DNA of 32,033 nucleotides from Acidocella sp. (GTDB lineage Bacteria > Pseudomonadota > Alphaproteobacteria > Acetobacterales > Acetobacteraceae): the NCBI GenBank assembly GCA_027451225.1, contig DAIDJU010000133.1:1-32033 (forward strand), read 5' to 3'. Position numbers and translations under genes: made by a program. The notes beneath the pieces were generated by a model, which did no database searches, was not told the origin of the DNA, and worked only from the letters and a program-made list of their open reading frames with translations. This document shows positions 28,650 through 32,033 of the stretch, one piece after another. The first letter of the stretch is position 1; the number at the start of each line of letters is the position of its first letter.

Positions 28650-30668
28650 ATGGACAAGCTGCAAACAACAATCCGTAACGACGTGCTGATCATGGAGATC
28701 AGCAACCCGCCCGTAAACGCGCTCTCCCAGGCGGTACGGGCGGCATTGCTTGCCGCAGTGCAACGGCTGACCGCAGAACCACAACTGCGCGGAGGTATAA
28801 TCCTTGGTGCCGGCAATACATTTGTCGCAGGGGCAGACATCAAAGAATTCGGCCAGCCCCCTACCCCGCCACTTCTGCCTGAGGTGCTTGGCGCGATCGA
28901 AGCCTGCCCCAAGCCGATCGTGGCAGCACTGCACGGCGCGGCGCTGGGCGGAGGACTGGAACTAGCGCTTGCCTGCGATGCGCGTATCGCCCTTGCCAGC
29001 ACAGTAGTGGGACTGCCTGAAGTAACTTTGGGCATCATTCCCGGCGCTGGCGGCACGCAACGCCTGCCGCGCCTCACTGGAATTTCAACCGCCATCAAAC
29101 TGATTTGCAGTGGTGAGCGGCTACAGGCCGACGCGGCTCTGAAGCTTGGTATTCTGGACGAGATTGTAGCTGACGATATGCAAGGTGCTGCCATCTCTTG
29201 GCTGCACAGCACAGCTTCGTGCAAACGTCCTGTTAGCGTTTTGCGCGTACCGCAAGAGACAACGGAGGATATCGCTAAAGCGGAACAGGCAGCACTGAAA
29301 GCCGGCAAATCACGCCCCGCCGTCATCGCGGCCATCGCGGCGGTGAAGGAGGCTGCATCCATCCCATTCGCTGAGGCACTGGCCCATGAACGCGCAGTGT
29401 TTGAGACGCTGCGCGCCAGCCCCGAGGCTGCCGCTCTGCGCCACATGTTCTTCGCCGAGCGCGAGGCAACGCGCCTGCCTGCCGGATTGCCGCAAACGCC
29501 ACGCCCCATTCAAACGGTTGCCGTCATTGGCGCTGGAACCATGGGCGGCGGTATAGCCCGTACTGCGCTTGAGGCAGGCTACACTGTTATTCTTTTTGAC
29601 CAGAATAAAGACTTATTGTCTCAGGCCGGAGAAAATCTGCGTACAAAACTCCCGCAGGCCCAGCTTACCGTGGCCGAAAGCTGGGCGGATATCGCACAGG
29701 CAGACCTTGTCATCGAGGCGGTGTTCGAAGATCTGGCCGTAAAGCAGGACGTTTTCCGAAAACTCGACGCCCATGCGAAGCCAGGCGCTGTACTGGCGAC
29801 CAACACATCATATATCGATATCGATACGGTTGCCGCCGCAACAAAGCGGCCGGAAGATGTACTGGGCCTGCATTTCTTCAGCCCCGCTCATGTGATGAAG
29901 CTGCTAGAGGTTGTCCGCGGCACGCACTCGGCGCCTGACCTGGCTGCCACCGGCATGGCATTTGGCAAGCGCCTGAAGAAAATTCCCGTTCTGTGCGGCA
30001 ATGCTTTCGGCTTTATCGGCAATCGCATCTACAACGCTTACCGCACGCAATGCGAATTCATGCTGGAAGATGGGGCATGGCCGGAAGACGTCGATACCGC
30101 GCTGGAAGCATTTGGCTTCGCCATGGGGCCTTTCAGCGTCGCGGATTTGTCGGGTCTTGATATTGCTTGGCGGATGCGCAAGGCCAACGCCACCACACGC
30201 AACCCTCGCTCACGCTATGTCCCAGTGCTGGACGAGCTGTGTGAACGTGGACGCTTTGGCCGAAAGACCAATGCCGGATACTACAATTACGCAGATGGCA
30301 AGCGCAGCTCCGGCAGCGATGAAACCGTACGCGCCATCATCGCTGAAGCCTCGACCAAACGCGGCATTACCCGCCACGAGCTAACGCCTGAGGCCATCCA
30401 GCGCCGTGCGCTCATCGCCATGGTGAATGAAGCGGCCCAGCTTCTGGCGGAAGGCGTGGCGCAACGCGCCTCGGATATCGATGTTGTTCTTGTGCATGGT
30501 TATGGTTTTCCTCGCTGGATAGGCGGCCCGGCACACTGGGCTCAAGGTCAGGAGCGTGAGACATTGGAACGCGATCTCGATATCATCGCCGCCGCTACCG
30601 GCTTTGGCTTTGTCCGTGGTGATCTCGATATTTTACTCAACAAGACCAAAGGGGATAACGCGTCATGA
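28650..30668 (+). CDS. Bifunctional enoyl-CoA hydratase/3-hydroxyacyl-CoA dehydrogenase (FadB/PimF-like)
   Basis: 672-residue fusion. The N-terminal crotonase domain (about 1-190) has both hydratase glutamates, E104 (LGGGLELALACD) and E124 (GLPEVTLGIIPGAGGTQRLPR). The dehydrogenase domain begins near 288 with the NAD loop VIGAGTMGG (292-300) and has the catalytic H408-E420 region (HFFSPAHVMKLLEVV) and a C-terminal half with GNRIYNAYR. It would convert the 2-enoyl-CoA from pimeloyl-CoA to 3-oxopimeloyl-CoA. ATG 28650 is eight bases after the previous stop; an earlier frame start overlaps that gene and is rejected. Parts of this gene are AT-rich for the window (23 of 60 GC at 29581-29640). Confidence 0.9.
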   Translation: MDKLQTTIRNDVLIMEISNPPVNALSQAVRAALLAAVQRLTAEPQLRGGIILGAGNTFVAGADIKEFGQPPTPPLLPEVLGAIEACPKPIVAALHGAALGGGLELALACDARIALASTVVGLPEVTLGIIPGAGGTQRLPRLTGISTAIKLICSGERLQADAALKLGILDEIVADDMQGAAISWLHSTASCKRPVSVLRVPQETTEDIAKAEQAALKAGKSRPAVIAAIAAVKEAASIPFAEALAHERAVFETLRASPEAAALRHMFFAEREATRLPAGLPQTPRPIQTVAVIGAGTMGGGIARTALEAGYTVILFDQNKDLLSQAGENLRTKLPQAQLTVAESWADIAQADLVIEAVFEDLAVKQDVFRKLDAHAKPGAVLATNTSYIDIDTVAAATKRPEDVLGLHFFSPAHVMKLLEVVRGTHSAPDLAATGMAFGKRLKKIPVLCGNAFGFIGNRIYNAYRTQCEFMLEDGAWPEDVDTALEAFGFAMGPFSVADLSGLDIAWRMRKANATTRNPRSRYVPVLDELCERGRFGRKTNAGYYNYADGKRSSGSDETVRAIIAEASTKRGITRHELTPEAIQRRALIAMVNEAAQLLAEGVAQRASDIDVVLVHGYGFPRWIGGPAHWAQGQERETLERDLDIIAAATGFGFVRGDLDILLNKTKGDNAS

Positions 30669-31867
30669 AACAGGCTTTTGTTTGCGATGCCATTCGTACG
30701 CCTTTTGGCCGTTATGGAGGGATTCTGAGCAGCATCCGGACCGACGACCTCGCCGCCCATACCATCAAGGCGCTGATCAGCCGAAACCCTGGCGTGGACT
30801 GGCAGGCGGTAGACGATGTGGTTCTTGGCTGCGCCAATCAGGCGGGCGAGGATAACCGCAACGTGGCACGCATGGCGGGGTTGCTGGGCGGGTTACCCAT
30901 AGATGTACCTGGCACGACGCTCAACCGGCTCTGCGGCTCGGGGCTGGATGCGATCGGCACGGCAGCGCGTAGCATCCGCGTTGGCGAGGCCGCGCTGATG
31001 ATCGCCGGTGGTGTGGAGAGCATGAGCCGCGCCCCCTTTGTGATGCCAAAAGCTGACAGTCCATTCAGCCGCAATAACGCTGTGTATGACACCACCATCG
31101 GCTGGCGCTTCGTGAATCCGCAGATGCAAAAAGCCTATGGCATAGACTCCATGCCGGAAACGGCTGAGAACGTCGCCGCTGATTACAACATCGACCGCGC
31201 CGCGCAGGATGCCTTCGCGCTGCGCAGCCAGGAGCGTGCCATTGCTGCGCAAGCTGCCGGGCATCTGGCGCGGGAAATAATCCAGGTTGTGATTCCACAA
31301 AAGCGCGGCGAGGCCGTGACTGTCGAACACGACGAACATCCGCGCGCCACCAGCCTGGAAGCGCTGGCCAAGCTCAAGCCGATTGTGCGCCCTGATGGCA
31401 CGATCACGGCGGGCAATGCCTCCGGCGTGAATGACGGCGCTGGCGCGGTGCTTCTGGCTGACGAAGCCGCCGCCTCTCGCCACGGCCTGACACCCAAGGC
31501 AAGGATCATCGGCATGGCGACAGCTGGCGTCCCTCCTCGCATCATGGGTATCGGCCCCGTGCCAGCCACGCAGAAGCTTCTGGCACAAACCGGCATCAAC
31601 CTGGATCAACTTGATGTCATAGAATTTAACGAAGCGTTCGCCGCACAGGCTTTGGCGGTATTGCGCACACTCAAGCTGGAAGACGACGATCCGCGCGTGA
31701 ACGCCTGGGGTGGGGCCATCGCGCTCGGGCATCCGCTGGGCGCCAGCGGCGCACGGCTGGTGGCCACCGCCATCAACCGTCTGCACGCCACGGGCGGTCG
31801 TTACGCGCTGTGCTCCATGTGCATCGGCGTGGGGCAAGGAATTTCTTTGATCCTTGAACGGGTCTAA
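30665..31867 (+). CDS. Thiolase (acetyl-CoA acyltransferase, PcaF-like), probably 3-oxopimeloyl-CoA
   Basis: 400-residue type II thiolase. Nucleophile C90 is in LNRLCGSGLDA, H356 in GHPLGASGARL, and C386 in CSMCIGVGQG; FNEAFAAQ is intact. GCANQAGEDNRNVARMA is typical of PcaF-type 3-oxoadipyl-CoA thiolases, which act on dicarboxyl-CoA esters one carbon shorter than the expected 3-oxopimeloyl-CoA. The products would be glutaryl-CoA and acetyl-CoA. The ATG overlaps the TGA of the preceding gene (ATGA), so translation is coupled. Confidence 0.9.
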   Translation: MKQAFVCDAIRTPFGRYGGILSSIRTDDLAAHTIKALISRNPGVDWQAVDDVVLGCANQAGEDNRNVARMAGLLGGLPIDVPGTTLNRLCGSGLDAIGTAARSIRVGEAALMIAGGVESMSRAPFVMPKADSPFSRNNAVYDTTIGWRFVNPQMQKAYGIDSMPETAENVAADYNIDRAAQDAFALRSQERAIAAQAAGHLAREIIQVVIPQKRGEAVTVEHDEHPRATSLEALAKLKPIVRPDGTITAGNASGVNDGAGAVLLADEAAASRHGLTPKARIIGMATAGVPPRIMGIGPVPATQKLLAQTGINLDQLDVIEFNEAFAAQALAVLRTLKLEDDDPRVNAWGGAIALGHPLGASGARLVATAINRLHATGGRYALCSMCIGVGQGISLILERV

Positions 31868-31892
31868 GCTTTTTTAAAAAATAGAGGTCGCC

Positions 31893-32033
31893 ATGAAATT
31901 GCTGGTCGCTGTGAAGCGCGTGGTTGATTACAACGTCAAGGTCCGAGTGAAGTCGGACAAGTCTGGCGTTGAGACGGCTGGCGTGAAGATGTCCATGAAC
32001 CCGTTTGACGAGATTGCCGTTGAGGAAGCCGTG
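31893..32033 (+). CDS. etfB: Electron transfer flavoprotein beta subunit, partial (5' end)
   Basis: The first 47 codons read [20 protein letters not shown], a linker with [24 protein letters not shown], which is the characteristic EtfB opening. AGAGG precedes the ATG. It follows the thiolase by 25 bases. The gene runs off the right edge, and an alpha subunit is expected next. ETF would collect electrons from AliB and the second acyl-CoA dehydrogenase. Confidence 0.92.
   Translation, partial: MKLLVAVKRVVDYNVKVRVKSDKSGVETAGVKMSMNPFDEIAVEEAV

Overview
This is high-GC alphaproteobacterial DNA, most likely from the Rhodospirillales/Acetobacteraceae. The evidence is the strong G/C third-position bias, the MCE lipid-transport operon with a STAS domain fused to the permease, the ArsR-methyltransferase gene directly before metF, and the close likeness of the right-hand third to the Rhodopseudomonas bad/ali genes. 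No rRNA, tRNA, CRISPR array or intact mobile element was seen.

Layout. (1) 1-4565, minus strand: a NitT/TauT-type ABC importer (binding protein, permease, ATPase) followed by a divergent HisD homologue and an overlapping HisC-like aminotransferase cut by the window edge. Divergent from it, at 4763-6891 plus, are a zinc alcohol dehydrogenase and an FMN-dependent 2-hydroxyacid dehydrogenase. The divergent promoter region carries two perfect 12-bp palindromes one to two helical turns apart (21 bp centre to centre) that fit the HutC-type GntR operator pattern. Together this looks like an uncharacterised uptake-and-oxidation locus. (2) 6873-8903 minus: thiC with a promoter, a TPP riboswitch and a hairpin that covers its ribosome-binding site. 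(3) 8900-10805 minus: metF behind an ArsR-methyltransferase gene whose start is overlapped by a perfect 20-bp palindrome. (4) 10864-13164 minus: a chemoreceptor with a C-terminal CheR-type tether. (5) 13230-16626 minus: a four-gene MCE/Mla phospholipid transport operon. (6) 16708-19655 plus: a methyltransferase and a Kup potassium transporter. (7) 19752-20123: a decayed IS1595-type transposase. (8) 20384-21409 plus: adenine deaminase.

(9) 21420-32033: a MarR regulator (badR-like) divergent from badH, badI, aliB, aliA, badK, an acyl-CoA dehydrogenase, a fused enoyl-CoA hydratase/3-hydroxyacyl-CoA dehydrogenase, a thiolase and the start of etfB. These encode activation of cyclohexanecarboxylate to its CoA ester (AliA), dehydrogenation (AliB), hydration (BadK), oxidation (BadH), ring cleavage to pimeloyl-CoA (BadI), and one beta-oxidation round to glutaryl-CoA plus acetyl-CoA, with ETF taking electrons from the dehydrogenases. 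No benzoyl-CoA reductase gene is in view, so the visible genes support alicyclic acid breakdown and do not by themselves support anaerobic aromatic reduction.

The most novel part is region 1: the HisD homologue has lost residues that hold zinc and histidinol in the characterised enzyme, yet is co-transcribed with a transporter and an aminotransferase.
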